DNA of 64,000 bases from Persicaria tinctoria (taxonomy: Eukaryota > Streptophyta > Magnoliopsida > Caryophyllales > Polygonaceae): contig JBANSL010000012.1 of the NCBI GenBank assembly GCA_037127255.1, positions 40,291,115-40,355,114 of the forward strand. The letters run 5' to 3'. Positions 23,997 through 34,706 of the stretch are shown here, one piece after another. The position numbers and the translations under genes were made by a program. Positions within the stretch are counted from its first letter, which is position 1; each line of letters begins with the position of its first letter. The notes below the pieces were generated by a model. That model was not told where the DNA came from. It did no database searches and saw only the letters and a program-made list of their open reading frames with translations.

Positions 23997-24119
23997 AATC
24001 TATCAGGTTCGTGTTCGGGTCGGGCAAATCGCCTTATCGGGTACCCGACACGAACCGTTTAATTTTTTTAAAAAAATTTTAGGTTGGGAAGTGTAATACT
24101 ATTATAAGTAGAATCCCAT

Positions 24120-24235
24120 ACGTATTAATAAACTCCGCTAGCCCAACTGGTTCCATATATGCGCATCACTTAGTTCATTGCTAACAGGCCCGGGTTCGAT
24201 TCCTCACGCCTACACTAATTTTTTTTTTTGTGAGA
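24120..24235 (+). repeat. tRNA-derived SINE-like segment
   Basis: TAGCCCAACTGGTT (A-box-like, about 24138) and GGGTTCGATTCCTC (perfect B-box core, about 24192) are spaced as in a tRNA gene and followed by T11. The acceptor arms do not pair, so it is not a tRNA. It lies within the hAT-like element. Confidence 0.5.
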
Positions 24236-25176
24236 CAATACTAAATTAGTAAACCCTATCCGTCGACTTTTTGACTCTCTTCTTCTTTTTTTATCGCTCG
24301 CAGCCAGCAGCCTCCAGTTTAGACGGTTCACCAGAGTTCACAATCGCTGCAATCGCAGCCTCCAGTCCACTAGAGTTCACAAGTTCGCTCGGCGCTCGTC
24401 CTCGTCGGCTTCAAGTCGTCGCTCGGCAAACAGGGATGCCGACATCCCCTCTTGAGTTTTGACCTCGTTCTCATTGCTTGGCCTTCAGCAGATCTGAAAA
24501 TGAAACAGTTAAACACCATGGTAAGTCCTATTTTTTCGAATCAATTTGTGGGTGTTTTTGCTCGAACCATTGTTGATTTTGTATAGTATTTGTGATGTCT
24601 GATTGTCTGCTCCCCGTTACTCCATTAGTGGCAGTGCCCTTGAGTGTTGGAACTTCGAAGTTTCGATTAGGGTTTGCCGGTTTGGAATCGATTTGCTTTA
24701 TTTTTGCTCTTTCAATTTAAATGTTTTTGATTGAATACTTGGAAATGGATTTATGTTTGTGTTGAATGTTGATCATTCATATATTTTTTGCATAAAAAAA
24801 ACAGTAGCCTCTGCTTGTTTGGATTGTTGTAAGCTCTTGTTGTAGTGTGCAGGGAGCCAGGGACTACAGTACAGGCGTGGCCTAATGGCTAATGGCCTAT
24901 GCAATATTTTTTTTTTGAAGCTGTTGTACTTAGTGTACTGTATAGATTACAGAGTACAGCAAATGAAGGGAAGGAACACATTCACACATGGACAGGAAAA
25001 AAAAAGCGGTTCATGTCGGGTACCCGGGTATCCGACACGGAACCGAATACCCTAACCGTGTCGGGTACCCGGGTTTAGACGGTTCGGATACGGTTCGGGG
25101 AATTTGGGCTTAACGGTTCCGGGTACCCGACACGATTAATCGATTCGTGTCGGGTACTCGGTTATGCACACCCCTA

Positions 25177-26450
25177 CTTGTGGAGAGTGCAGACGAAACT
25201 CCAAGGAAGCTCTTTCTCGGATACGGAGTCGTCCTGAACGCATCACCTCAACCACAACCAGTCCCGACTCAAAACTCCACGACCCCAACTAAGCAAAAGA
25301 CCTCCAAGAAACGCCGAAAGTAGAGCCGAACAATGCTCGTGCAATCACACCAAATGATTTTACCAATCAAATTTAGTCAAACCCTTGCGGGATTTATTTT
25401 AAGCCCTTGTGGGATTTAGTAAGCCCTTTCAAGCTATTGTTCTTCAAAATATAAAAATATACTCCGTATATATGAAGACGATTGGATTATTTATTTATTC
25501 ATTTATTTATGGTTCGGGCTGTGCTTCGGGCCCAAGACAAGGCCTGGGCCCAAAGCACAAGGTTTCGGGCTGCTTGGGCCCAAAGCACACAAGACGGGCC
25601 CAAAGCAAAACAGGTAAGGGACACTCTTGGCCAAGGGAAGCCAAGGAGCCAGGGCGTCCGCAGAGGAAGCCGAAGGTGACCCAGGCGGAGACGAAGGCCA
25701 GAGAAGAGGGGAGATACAGATTCGGCGAGGAAAGGTGAACGAATAATATGAAAGAGGGACGGAGGAGGAGGCATGCCGAGGAAAAGCCCGTCGGGACACC
25801 AGCCGGACTCCGAGGGGGGAGCCCAAGGGAGGAGAGGGAAAACCTGCACAAGCCAGCCAGTCATGGAGGTAGACCGAGAAATAGAGGATTGTGGGTGGCG
25901 GGATTGGGTAGGCGGAGGAAGGGGAAGAGGAAGTGGGCGGTGAGGATATGGATGAGGTCGCCGGAAGAGAGATGGGGCGACATCAGCTAGAAATTCCGAC
26001 TAGGGGACAGGCCTAAGACCGTAAAAACACATAGGAGGCAACGAAAGGGAGTTCAAGATGTGGTTGGAATTTTAGGAGGACAGGGAACAAAAACCCTAGA
26101 TCTAGAAAATCAGGGCAAATAAGATTGAATTGATTGAGAACGGACGATGAATCGAGCTTCTCATCCCAAAATTTTCAAAAGCCCCAAAGCAATTGAGCTA
26201 TTTGGCCATAAAAGAAGGTTGTGGAAGAGAAGGTCTTCGATCTCATAGATGGAGGATTAAATGCCGGCAACCAAAGCAGGACGGTGCAAGCACAAGGCGG
26301 CGGTGAAGCCACCACCAGACCCGCACACGGCCACCGGAATCTTTGAACCCCAAAGAGATTTTCCCAACCTCCCTCTCTCTAGTTTCTTTGATATAGTTTT
26401 TTTGTCTCAAATGTGGGATTTGTTTTCATTTTTTTCCACTTAAAAATACG
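25177..26450 (-). repeat. Family A repeat, copy 3 (right part)
   Basis: Continues copy 3 after the hAT-like insertion: AAACTCCAAGGAAG, CCCTTGCGGGATTT, then a GC-rich part with three or four GGGCCCAAAGCACAAG-like units (25519-25600) and a purine-rich tail. Long overlapping frames at 25409-25864 on both strands are GC-driven and lack domains. Confidence 0.5.
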
Positions 26451-26664
26451 GACGGTAAATCCGTTTGAATTTTATTTTATTTTATTTTTGTTGACTTAAT
26501 ATGTTTAGTAATTATTGTGAGATTTTTTAAAATTAATACTATTACTCCACCTCTAATTTAAAATATAAGTAGTTATGAAACAATTACGTAGGTAAATGTA
26601 AACTCACACATTGGGAAGCCAAAAGTTGTAGATATTTATGTATTTTTTTTATCTCCTATGTCAA
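26451..26664. other. AT-rich spacer
   Basis: Nothing recognised between the end of family A copy 3 and the next hAT-like element. Confidence 0.5.
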
Positions 26665-26672
26665 TCCATGTC

Positions 26673-27440
26673 TAGACCTGTCAAACGGGTCATTCGAGTC
26701 GGGTTCGGGTCGGATCACTTCGAGTTCTAGGTAGAACGGGCTTCGGGTTGACTCGAACCTGATTTCGGATCATTTCGGATCGATTTTGGGTTTATCAATT
26801 TTTTCCTTTTTAAATTAAAAAAATCATGATTTAATAATTTAGTGATGATTTTAAAATTCTAAAAGTAAAGACGTGGTTTATAAGTTCTGGTGTTTGTAAT
26901 TATATACTACATCTGGTCCAAAATATTTGATTTTTATTATTTCTCATAATTTTTAATAAAATGTAATAATATATAAAATATCAAAATTTTTAAATAATTT
27001 TTTAAAAATAATTTCATGCAATTAGTAATAAGCATAGATTTGTTTTAATATTTAAATATTTTTTAGAATTTTTATCTTCTTAAAAAAATGCGTTGAAAAA
27101 TAAAAAAAACAAATACTATTGATCGGACAGAGTATTACACAATACAAATAAATATAAAAGTTGATTTGAAAATGAAAGATCAAGTGATTGTAATTATAAA
27201 ATGTAACAAATTGGAATCTCCATAAACATTTAATCATATATAATTATAAATCAACCGGGTCAATTGGGTAAATCGGATCAAAATTACCGGGTCAATCGTG
27301 TCACCAGGTCGAAACCCAGATTACCCGAAAAAATTTCGGATTTTCGGGCTTAGGTCGGAAAAAAATTTCGGGTTCGGGTTGGAAAATTTATGGTAATTCG
27401 GATCTGGTCGACCGGGTCGGTTTGTGTTTTGACAGGTCTA
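26673..27440. mobile_element. Small hAT-like element, TAGACCTGTCAAA ends
   Basis: Perfect 13-bp terminal inverted repeats (TAGACCTGTCAAA at 26673; TTTGACAGGTCTA ending 27440) with CGGGTCGGGTTCGGGTCGG-type subterminal repeats at both ends. The flanking octamers agree only in their last four bases. There is no ORF. A Stowaway-like MITE lies inside it. Confidence 0.7.
26905..27134. mobile_element. Stowaway-like MITE nested in the hAT-like element
   Basis: TACTACATCTGGTCCAAAATATTTG at the left mirrors CAAATACTATTGATCGGACAGAGTA at the right, flanked by TA. It is diverged from the clean copy at 18437 but has the same CCGT/GTCC pattern and length (about 226 bp). Confidence 0.6.
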
Positions 27441-27689
27441 ATTGTGTCTATATAAGACCATGTAGATCTCATATGTATAGATACAATACAAGATGAATAT
27501 ACTTTTTATTGTTTGTTTTAATTTTCTCAATTCTTATAACGTTTTCAGCACGATTGTTCTATTTGTAATATGAACACATTCCCTTCTAACAAAGAGCTTT
27601 GTACCATCATCCTACGGGATGATCATTGTCTTGTCAATTTCATCCAAATGTTCAAAAATGTAAAACAATCCGAGTTTGAATAGTAAATT

Positions 27690-28732
27690 AGGCTCGAACC
27701 GAGCTTGGGCCGAGCCCGAGCCGAGCTCGAAAACTCGCTTAAGGTGTCGAATTACATAAATGCCACTAGGGTTATTTAAGACTTGAGGGCCTGATGCCTT
27801 CACTTGTTCCACTTGAGAGGTTTCGCTCTTTGAGACTTGGAGTCTCCGTCATCCTCTCCCCAGCCTCGACTTCGGCTTTCTCCTACTCCCTGTGGATTTC
27901 ACTCACCCTCATTGTTCCTCCTCCTCCCACATATTGCTCTCTCATCACCGGATTCCATCGTCCCTCACCTGCTCGTGGTTTCCGTTTCAGATCCTCGGCC
28001 CGCCCGACCCTAAATGAAGGTGTCGCTTGGTCGGTCACCCTCATCATCGTCTTAGCTTCCGGGTCCGGTGTGTTTTTCATCAGATCCGAGCCTCTTATCG
28101 TACCGTCATAGCAGATCTGGTTTGTGTCTTCCTTCTTTGACCCATATCTGAATCTGTCACACAAAATCCAGTAGCTAGGTCGTGTGATCTCAAATTTGAA
28201 TCTCTCACCATTCTTCCTCTTAGATCTACTCATCTACATTTCCAAATTTGTAGTTCACAGTGGCGACGACTCGAATTCGGAGATCTTCAACTCATATCTT
28301 CAACTTCGAGATCACTATAGTCGCCATCACACTTGGAACCCCAATCTATCGAGGTGGAATGAGTAGCGAATGTTTGTTAAAATTTGTCAATCTTAGCAAT
28401 TATGTGGTTTTGTTCAACCTCTGTAATTGCACACTTTCTTTTTGTTTTTTTTTTCTTTCTGAAATTAAGATTTGCTTTCAAATTAAAGCTTGCTATGTGC
28501 CCAAAATGAGCCCAATTGACGAGCTCAAACGAGCTAAGGCTCGTTCGTTCAACTTGTTCAAGCCTTAACAAGCCGAGCTCAAGTTTCACCCTGGGCTCGT
28601 GAGCCGAGCATGAGCGCCAAAAAAAGCTCAAATAATTTATGGACTCGAGCTCGGCTCGGCTCGGCTCGTTTCTCATTCGAGCCAAGCTTGAACAGGTCAA
28701 GCTCGGCTCGTTCGGCTCGAATATCACCCCTA
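27690..28732. mobile_element. hAT-like element with GAGCTCGGCTCG subterminal repeats
   Basis: The right end is TCACCCCTA (about 28724-28732), preceded by many GCTCGGCTCG words (28640-28715). The matching words occur near 27690-27740 (GGCTCGAACCGAGC, GAGCCGAGCTCG). The left terminal repeat could not be located. The interior (27750-28560) has ordinary composition. ORFs at 27794-28111 and 28260-28568 lack domains. It may include a captured sequence. Confidence 0.5.
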
Positions 28733-29401
28733 CTTCCCCGCCTCACCAATCAATTGAATATGCTAATTTTATTTTTATTTTCAGTTTCAACTCCTTCAAA
28801 TTCAACAGGTTAAACAAGCAAAGAGGGTAAAGATGCAGAAAGCCGACTTGGTAGAAGTCGTACGCTACGTACAAAAGGTAACACATGCAAATAAAGGGTA
28901 ATTGATGGTGGTGAGGAACTGTTGTCTCAAATCCTCTCTATCTCCTTATCCCTTTTCACAAAAATCTCACCCTTTACTATTCTTTTCTTTTCAAAATTTA
29001 ATCATTTTTTTTTATATGTGTGAGGTGGGGAGGAGCAACACGGGGTTGTCCCAATCGAATTCATGGAAGGGAGCTTCATTTCTTAATCGCTTATTTAATA
29101 TTTATTTAATCCATGAAATTTGATCGGATCAAATTAATGAACAATTATATAATCCTAGAAGTATATATAAGGACGGAACCAAAAATTTTTGAGCGGAGGG
29201 GTGGGGGTCACCATAGTAGTAGACAATAAGATCGAGAAAAAAGTCGTAAAATGCACAACGTGTTTGATAGCACAAACTAGTGCAAAACGATCTTAAAACT
29301 AGTGTCAAATGATATTACAAACTACTACAAAGTTATAAAACGAAAATAAGGATATAAAATGGAATAAATAAACATTGTATTCTTAACATGTAATAATGTA
29401 T
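28733..29401. other. Unassigned spacer
   Basis: No ORF, repeat end or RNA gene was recognised in this AT-rich stretch. Confidence 0.5.
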
Positions 29402-31432
29402 AACTAGATATAAAACATATCCATTTAATCAACTGAGAAAGTGCAAAAACCCCTCACGCGCTAAAGAACGCGCCCCCAATCCTACCCTTCTTCACCCTTG
29501 ACCCTTAACCAGGAAAACCCCCATCTCTTTTCCTCTCCCTGCTCCTCCAATCCTTTGATCAACAGTTTTCTCTATTACCCCAGATGCAATTAGTTTGCCT
29601 AATTTCATCAAATCTCACTAAATCAAAGATCTCAAGCTTCCTTGAATCAAACACTACGAAAGCGTTCAGAGGCCTTATGCCCTATCTCGACCAAAATCTC
29701 TACCGATTTCGAAGGATTAAACGAAAAGGGCATATAAAGAGTAACCCACAGGTGAAATCAAAGAACTATTGGGCTTCTCTCTGGGTGTGTGTGTTGAGGG
29801 GTTAAATTTGTTGATTTATTTTTGTCAAATATATGGGAGCTACAAGCTTCGAAGTTAGATCTCTTTCTTAAAAAAAAGAAGTTAGATCTCTGCTTTTTAT
29901 GTTTGGCATGTTAATGGGAATTTGTCCACATCAGGCCCAAGCCCACAGCCCAGAGCCATGTGCTTAAAATCAGTCCAAAAAGGTCAAAACCCTAAATATA
30001 TATATATAAAGGAAAAAATGGAAAAATGAGAAAAGGATAAAAAAAAACTGCTGAGAACGTGCAGTTTTCTCAATCGTGCTTAGTGGGCAGTTATTCAATA
30101 GGCCGGTAACCGCTCTTGGTCATCTCCTATAAGTAGGAGCCGGGAAATCGATAAAGGCCCTTAACAAAACACAGAGAAGAGTGCAGAGAGAAAGAAAGTG
30201 AAAGGAGAGTGCAGAGAGAAAGAAAGTGAAAGGAGAGTGCAGAGTGCAGAGAGAGTGAAAGGAGAGTGCAGAGTGCATAGAGAGTGTTGTAGAGTGAAAA
30301 GAAAGAGAGGTCCGACTGTTGTTGAAGACCAGTGTTCAAACAAAAGGTAGAAGCTTGCATCTGTTTATTTTTTTTGTTTGATTCTGCAGGTGAAAAAATG
30401 ATGAAAGGTCACTGCAAAGTATTAGCAGCTCGAGAGTTTAGTCTCTCGTCGCTACCCTGGCTCAGCGGCTCGAGAGTTTAGTCTCTCGTCGCTACCCCCG
30501 ATCCCGGCGTGGATCGATTCATGGCGCCGAAAGGCTGCCGGATTTTCCGCGGAGGGTTTCAACTACTGTTTTGTCTACTTGCTTGGAAAACAGCAAGAAA
30601 AAGGAGGCTCCTAGTGGACAGATGCAAACAGGGGTCTCCCAAGCAATTGTTAAACCACATGACAAGGATCATGGCCTCTCAATCAGGCCTGAAATGGATG
30701 GTTTCAAAGGCTGAAAATAAAAAAAAAATGTGTTGAAGTGAACTCCTGAATGGATGCAAAATTGACGCCATGGGAGATTAAACTATCACTCTTGCCATTT
30801 CTGGTATAGCAGGACTTGACTCAAAACAAAGCAAAAGTGAAATCGCAAGTGCTTCCTATGCCAATTTCAGCCTTACCAACTACAAAGGGGGTGGTTTATT
30901 CGAGATCCTCAAATCCAAAATTTCCCATCTGCTAACACCCGCAAGTCCAGAATCAAAGCCAGACACAAAGCAAATGACAAAATTGATTCCAAAAAATGAG
31001 GCAAATGGAGAATCTCATAAATTCTGAAATGAGAACGCCATCAATTCGGTAGTTCATAAGGCACAAATCGAATTGATGGAAAAAAAAAATGAAAACCCAA
31101 ATAAATAAATAAAAAAACCTAAACTCACTTTAATCGTTTGGGTTGTGGACGCGTTGCCTTCTTCAAAGGGTCCTCGTTCATATCCAGCCATCTTGTTTGA
31201 TAGCTGATGTACCTTAAACCCGAACTCAAAAGCCTCGTAGGGCCACTGGTTGCCTCCGAGACCCGCGACGTACTCCCACGAGCACCCTGAACTTCGGTCC
31301 CCGTTGCAAACAATTTGCCCAAGCCATTTCCCCTAATTCGATATGGTTCGAGTCGAGCCAATTTGGGTACTTTGAGTGCAGCTGAGTGTCTATGGTGGAA
31401 GGATGGTGTAGCTACTTCATCTGCTAAAATTA

Positions 31433-32292
31433 TAAGTACCTAGGCGTGGCCACGGGTCGGACCCACCGGGTCGACGGGTTCGACCCGCCGGGTCAAGGGT
31501 CAGGGTTGGCCGACCCGAACCCTAACCCGTAAATCTCACGGGTTGACGGGTTCGGGTCGACCCGTTGACCCGGCGGGTTACATTATTTTTAAAAAAAAAA
31601 TCTTTTTTTTTTAAAATGACTATTAAAATAAATAAATAAATAATATGTAAACATTTTATCTTCACAACACATTTTATCACTTTGATATGAAGTGTTAAAA
31701 ATGTAGGAAGATTATATCTCCATATTAATTCTTTCATCCACAATAATTTCATTGTGTGATGTAAGAGAAAAAAAATATGAGAATATATTTCTCAAACTTC
31801 TTTTCGAAGTTAATTTCCAATATAGGAAATGTAGGAAACAAGTGAAGTAGAAGAAATGTGGTAGTGGGATACATATATATAGCCCCATGCCTTCTCATTC
31901 TAACTCCATATTTTCGATGTGGGACAAAGTCTTTATCCCACATTGAAAATGAGGGGAAGGAAGGAAGACTTCCAAGTCTATAAAAGGAGAAGAATGGGGT
32001 TTATTTGTCTCACATTGCACATTGCATATTAGTTTATGTATTATTGTGAGTTATTTTAAGAATAATTTACATAATATTATAAATTTATTTTATTAAAAAT
32101 AAATTTTTCAAAAAAAAAATATTTTGAAAAAGCGGCCGCCGGGTCACGGGTCACGGATTCCCCGACCCTAACCCTAACCCGCTACCCGTCCCCACCCGCC
32201 AACCCGTCAACCCGGACCCGGCGGGTCATTGACCCGTACGACCCGGCGGATCATAGGTTGACCCGTAACCCGTGGCCACGTCTAGGAGTACC
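31433..32292. mobile_element. hAT-like MITE inside the 5' LTR
   Basis: Ends TAGGCGTGGCCACGGGT (31441) and ACCCGTGGCCACGTCTA (to 32284) form 17-bp inverted repeats with one mismatch. The flanking octamers TAAGTACC and GGAGTACC agree at 6 of 8. CGGGTCGACGGG-type subterminal repeats are at both ends. The right half also remains in the 3' LTR (to 48277), so the MITE entered before this gypsy copy inserted. The centre carries a TCTATAAAAGGAG promoter-like box (about 31977). Confidence 0.85.
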
Positions 32293-32684
32293 TGATTAAA
32301 ACAAAGAAAAATGCCGACAGGTGTTTAACAGGGGAATAGCCTTGAGGAGTTACAGTCAGGTTTCAACCCTCACATTGAACAGAACTTGGACTTGGATTGG
32401 GCTTGCCCATTATGTAAATCCATGTACCGGGTCTAGAATCGAAATGAAAAAAAGGAGTTGCTAATTCGTATGATATGAATAACTGGACTTGTTCAAGTAC
32501 AAGGTACTTTACAAAATTAAAATTTTGAAACCGGCAAAACATTTCGCAAAAGCAAATTATTTGCAAAAGTGAGCCCGTAATTAAGAGTTTCTTAAAAAAA
32601 AAAACTCTCCAAAGAATGGTTTTGTTTGATGAATGCCCACAAACTCAAGGATAAAGTCACAAAAGTGAGATAGATGTCCAAAAA

Positions 32685-33600
32685 GAACTACATAAGATTT
32701 GATCCTGTTCAAACGGGTATGTAGGAAGCTTAACATAAAGCTACGAGCTCGTCAAGTTCAATCACGATCCTCAAACGATCAAAATTTTTAAAGTCAAATC
32801 AAACTTGGTTTCAAAAAGAACTACATAAGATTTGATCCCGTTCAAACGGGTATGTAGGAAGCTTAACATAAAGCTACGAGCTCGTCAAGTTCAATCACGA
32901 TCCTCAAACGATCAAAATTTTTAAAGTCAAATCAAACTTGGTTTCAAAAAGAACTACGTATAGACTTGATACTCTTTTACGAGTTACGTAGGAAATTCGG
33001 TATAACATTCAACATGTACCGAATTCAGTCACCTTTCCTAAAATCAAATCATTTTGTCATAAAAAGAACTACGTAAAGACTTGATACTCGTTTACGAGTT
33101 ACGTAGGAAATTCGATATTAAAAATTAATATATATCGGATTCAGTCGCCCGACTCAAATTAAATAAAACTTGTCCTTGGATAGAATTACGTAAAGACTTG
33201 ACGCCGTAAAACGGCTACGTAGGTAACCCGATATTAAATCTCAAAATAAGTCGGGTACAGTCGCTAACCTCTTAATTCACTTTAAAATTGAAAATGAGGT
33301 TAAAATTAACGTCAAATTAAATACACATGATTTTCCGTGTAAGTGATAGCCGTTGAGTTGGGAAACCCTTCCGAGAAGGTGTGCTCAATTTATTCGGGTG
33401 ATACATGAGAAAATCTCATGCATATGATATTGTGACTTATGTTAGGGTTACCCTTCCGAGAAGGTGGGTCCTAATACGATCCAATGATGCATGAAAATCT
33501 TAAAGATGCTAAAACACACAAACTCAAATATTCGGAACTACGCGAAGCTTGATTCTCTTCCAAGAGATACGTAGGCAACCCGTTAAAATTCGGGTGCAGC
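32685..33600 (+). ncRNA. Array of six two-hairpin motifs, 5' LTR
   Basis: Copies start at about 32685, 32818, 32951, 33066, 33183 and 33534. Each reads GAACTACGT..GACTTGAT, a short stem-loop, TACGTAGG, a second stem-loop, then CAGTCGC or GCAGC. The constant words flank stems that differ between copies but remain paired: ACTCG/CGAGT, GCCGT/ACGGC, TCTCTT/AAGAGA for stem 1; AATTCGGTA/TACCGAATT, ACCCGA/TCGGGT, ACCCG/CGGGT for stem 2. CTACGT and ACGTAG can also pair to close stem 1. The first two copies form a 133-bp tandem. A role in the retroelement RNA is inferred. Confidence 0.7.
33366..33500 (+). ncRNA. Second hairpin motif, GGGAAACCCTTCCGAGAAGG
   Basis: ACCCTTC-CGA-GAAGGTG hairpins at 33366 and 33450, with a third (CCTTC-CTA-GAAGG) at 42121 and LTR copies near 49366 and 49450. 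Outer arms differ but can pair: TTGAG/CTCAA at the first, TTAGG/CCTAA at the second. Each is followed by GATGCATG or GTGATGCG. It always lies next to the two-hairpin array. Confidence 0.5.
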
Positions 33601-33746
33601 GCAAATCACCAAAACCATTCAAATCTTGGTATCGATACGACGTCGAATCAAGAGGATAACCAAAAGGGGTCGAACTCAAATATTAAAAAAAAAATCAAAT
33701 AAAATGTGTTGTACAATTATTCGCGCATTTTTGTTCAACATATTTT

Positions 33747-33764
33747 TGGCACGCCCAGTGGGAC
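33747..33764 (+). promoter_or_regulatory. Primer-binding site of the gypsy element
   Basis: TGGCACGCCCAGTGGGAC begins six bases after the 5' LTR end, where a tRNA 3' end would anneal to prime minus-strand synthesis. I did not assign the tRNA. Confidence 0.75.
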
Positions 33765-33836
33765 CCTTTTTGCCTTTTCATCTCTTAGTTTTATTCGATG
33801 CTAAAGTTTGCTTATTTATTTTGGTTGCAAGGAAAA

Positions 33837-34706
33837 ATGGCACCAATCGCGACTGTGAACTTTGATGAGCTACTTGCTACTTTCAAGGTGAAGGGAGGTC
33901 GCTGGATCAAGAGACGGTCGTTCGAAGTTCGCTTTGAGGTTAGTAGGGATTCCATCACTGCGGAGATCCCAGTCAAGAATGTTTTCGGAGCTTTGCCAGC
34001 TCCGGAGGATGAGAAAATCACCAACCCGGTGATTAGGTTTCCACTACCGACCTCAAGCAAAGAAAGCATGAAGCTTAAAGGGTTCGCGAGTAATGGGGGT
34101 AAGAAAGCTAAGCCCGTGAAGCTCGATGAAAAGAAAGTTGGCAATCCATCAACCAGCAACAGGCTTGTACTCTGTAAGGGTGCTAGCAATGTTGCCAGTC
34201 CGAGCGACACAAAGCACGGAGAAGGAGTTGTTCGAGGACACATCATTCAAGTTATAAGAAAGAATGTTGGGACGGATGTGATTCCAGCCGTGCAATCTAC
34301 ACCCATGGCCAGGAAGGCGAGCAAGCCCAAGAGAAGAAGGGAGCGAAAGTGTGGCTCCCAGCGCGGGAAGACTGGGGCACTTCGCAAGTTAGCTCCATCC
34401 CCGGCGTTGGACCTGGCCAACGCAACCCTATGGAAGGCCGCCAAAGACCTCCTTGAGGCAAACAAGACTATCATCGCACCTCAAACCGCGAGCTCAAGCC
34501 ATATTTTCTTTGGTTCAATTCCTTGGGATATGAACCATGTGGAACAAGTCATGGTTACCTCCTATTCAGAGGAAGAGGTTGAAGAAGGATCTGTAAAAAA
34601 AAGAGATCGGAAAGCCAAAGCTCCGAGGGTGAAAGTGTTGAAGCCTACGGAGCCTCAGAAGGATGTCCAAGCATATTTTCAACTCAGGACAAAGGGAAGA
34701 GCATAG
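33837..34706 (+). CDS. Leader ORF upstream of gag (unknown)
   Basis: An open frame of about 290 codons from ATG 33837 (MAPIATVNFDELLATF), Lys/Arg-rich in the middle (ARKASKPKRRRERK). Extra ORFs of this kind between PBS and gag occur in Tat-type elements. No domain is recognised. I chose the internal Met because it follows the PBS more naturally than 33798. It stops one base into the next frame. Confidence 0.55.
   Translation: MAPIATVNFDELLATFKVKGGRWIKRRSFEVRFEVSRDSITAEIPVKNVFGALPAPEDEKITNPVIRFPLPTSSKESMKLKGFASNGGKKAKPVKLDEKKVGNPSTSNRLVLCKGASNVASPSDTKHGEGVVRGHIIQVIRKNVGTDVIPAVQSTPMARKASKPKRRRERKCGSQRGKTGALRKLAPSPALDLANATLWKAAKDLLEANKTIIAPQTASSSHIFFGSIPWDMNHVEQVMVTSYSEEEVEEGSVKKRDRKAKAPRVKVLKPTEPQKDVQAYFQLRTKGRA

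Larger units (their letters stand above)
19290..24010 (-). mobile_element. Ty1/copia retrotransposon with 5' deletion, inserted in the hAT-like element
   Basis: The target duplication GGTTC is at 19290-19294 and 24006-24010, and the element occupies 19295-24005 on the minus strand. The 3' LTR starts TGATAGATTACATAG at 21468, right after a GCGGGGGTTT polypurine tract, and ends ..GATCTCACA at 19295. At the 5' end only the first LTR bases (TGATAGATTACATAG, 24005-23991) remain, and they run straight into integrase coding, so the rest of the 5' LTR, the gag and the protease are deleted. The 3' LTR was itself interrupted by the element at about 19372-21350. Confidence 0.85.
19175..25184. mobile_element. 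hAT-like element with nested insertions
   Basis: The element runs 19183-25176. The left end is TAGGGGTGTGCA and the right end is TGCACACCCCTA, a perfect 12-bp inverted pair. The flanking octamers CTTATGGG and CTTGTGGA match at 6 of 8. Subterminal regions carry repeated ACACGACACGAA/CGGGTACCCGACACG words (19190-19290; 24011-24060; 24990-25165), as in plant hAT elements. No transposase frame is visible. Without the copia insertion it would be about 1.3 kb. Its core (24110-24990) holds a tRNA-derived SINE-like segment and otherwise nothing recognised. Confidence 0.8.
29792..33740 (+). repeat. 5' LTR (3.95 kb)
   Basis: Nearly identical to 46346-49740 except for single-base changes and about 0.57 kb (roughly 31130-31695) missing from the 3' copy. 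It contains a GA-rich array (30165-30310), a tandem pair of GGCTCGAGAGTTTAGTCTCTCG (30427-30495), an inserted hAT-like MITE (31441-32284) and an array of structured motifs in its last kilobase. The frames within it have no domains. Confidence 0.95.

Noticed and set aside
24120..24235. tRNA gene
   Set aside because: A and B boxes are present but the arms do not pair and a T-run follows, so I treat it as a SINE-like segment.
25409..25864. Overlapping ORFs of 107-121 codons on both strands
   Set aside because: GC-rich repeat with short tandem GGGCCCAAAGC units gives chance frames. No domain seen.
30127..30360. Leu/Ser-rich minus-strand ORF, also at 46682-46915
   Set aside because: Antisense of the GA-rich array in both LTRs of the gypsy element.
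32685..33600. tRNA genes suggested by the paired-stem motif
   Set aside because: No A/B boxes, acceptor stem or CCA-type layout. The stems do not form a cloverleaf.
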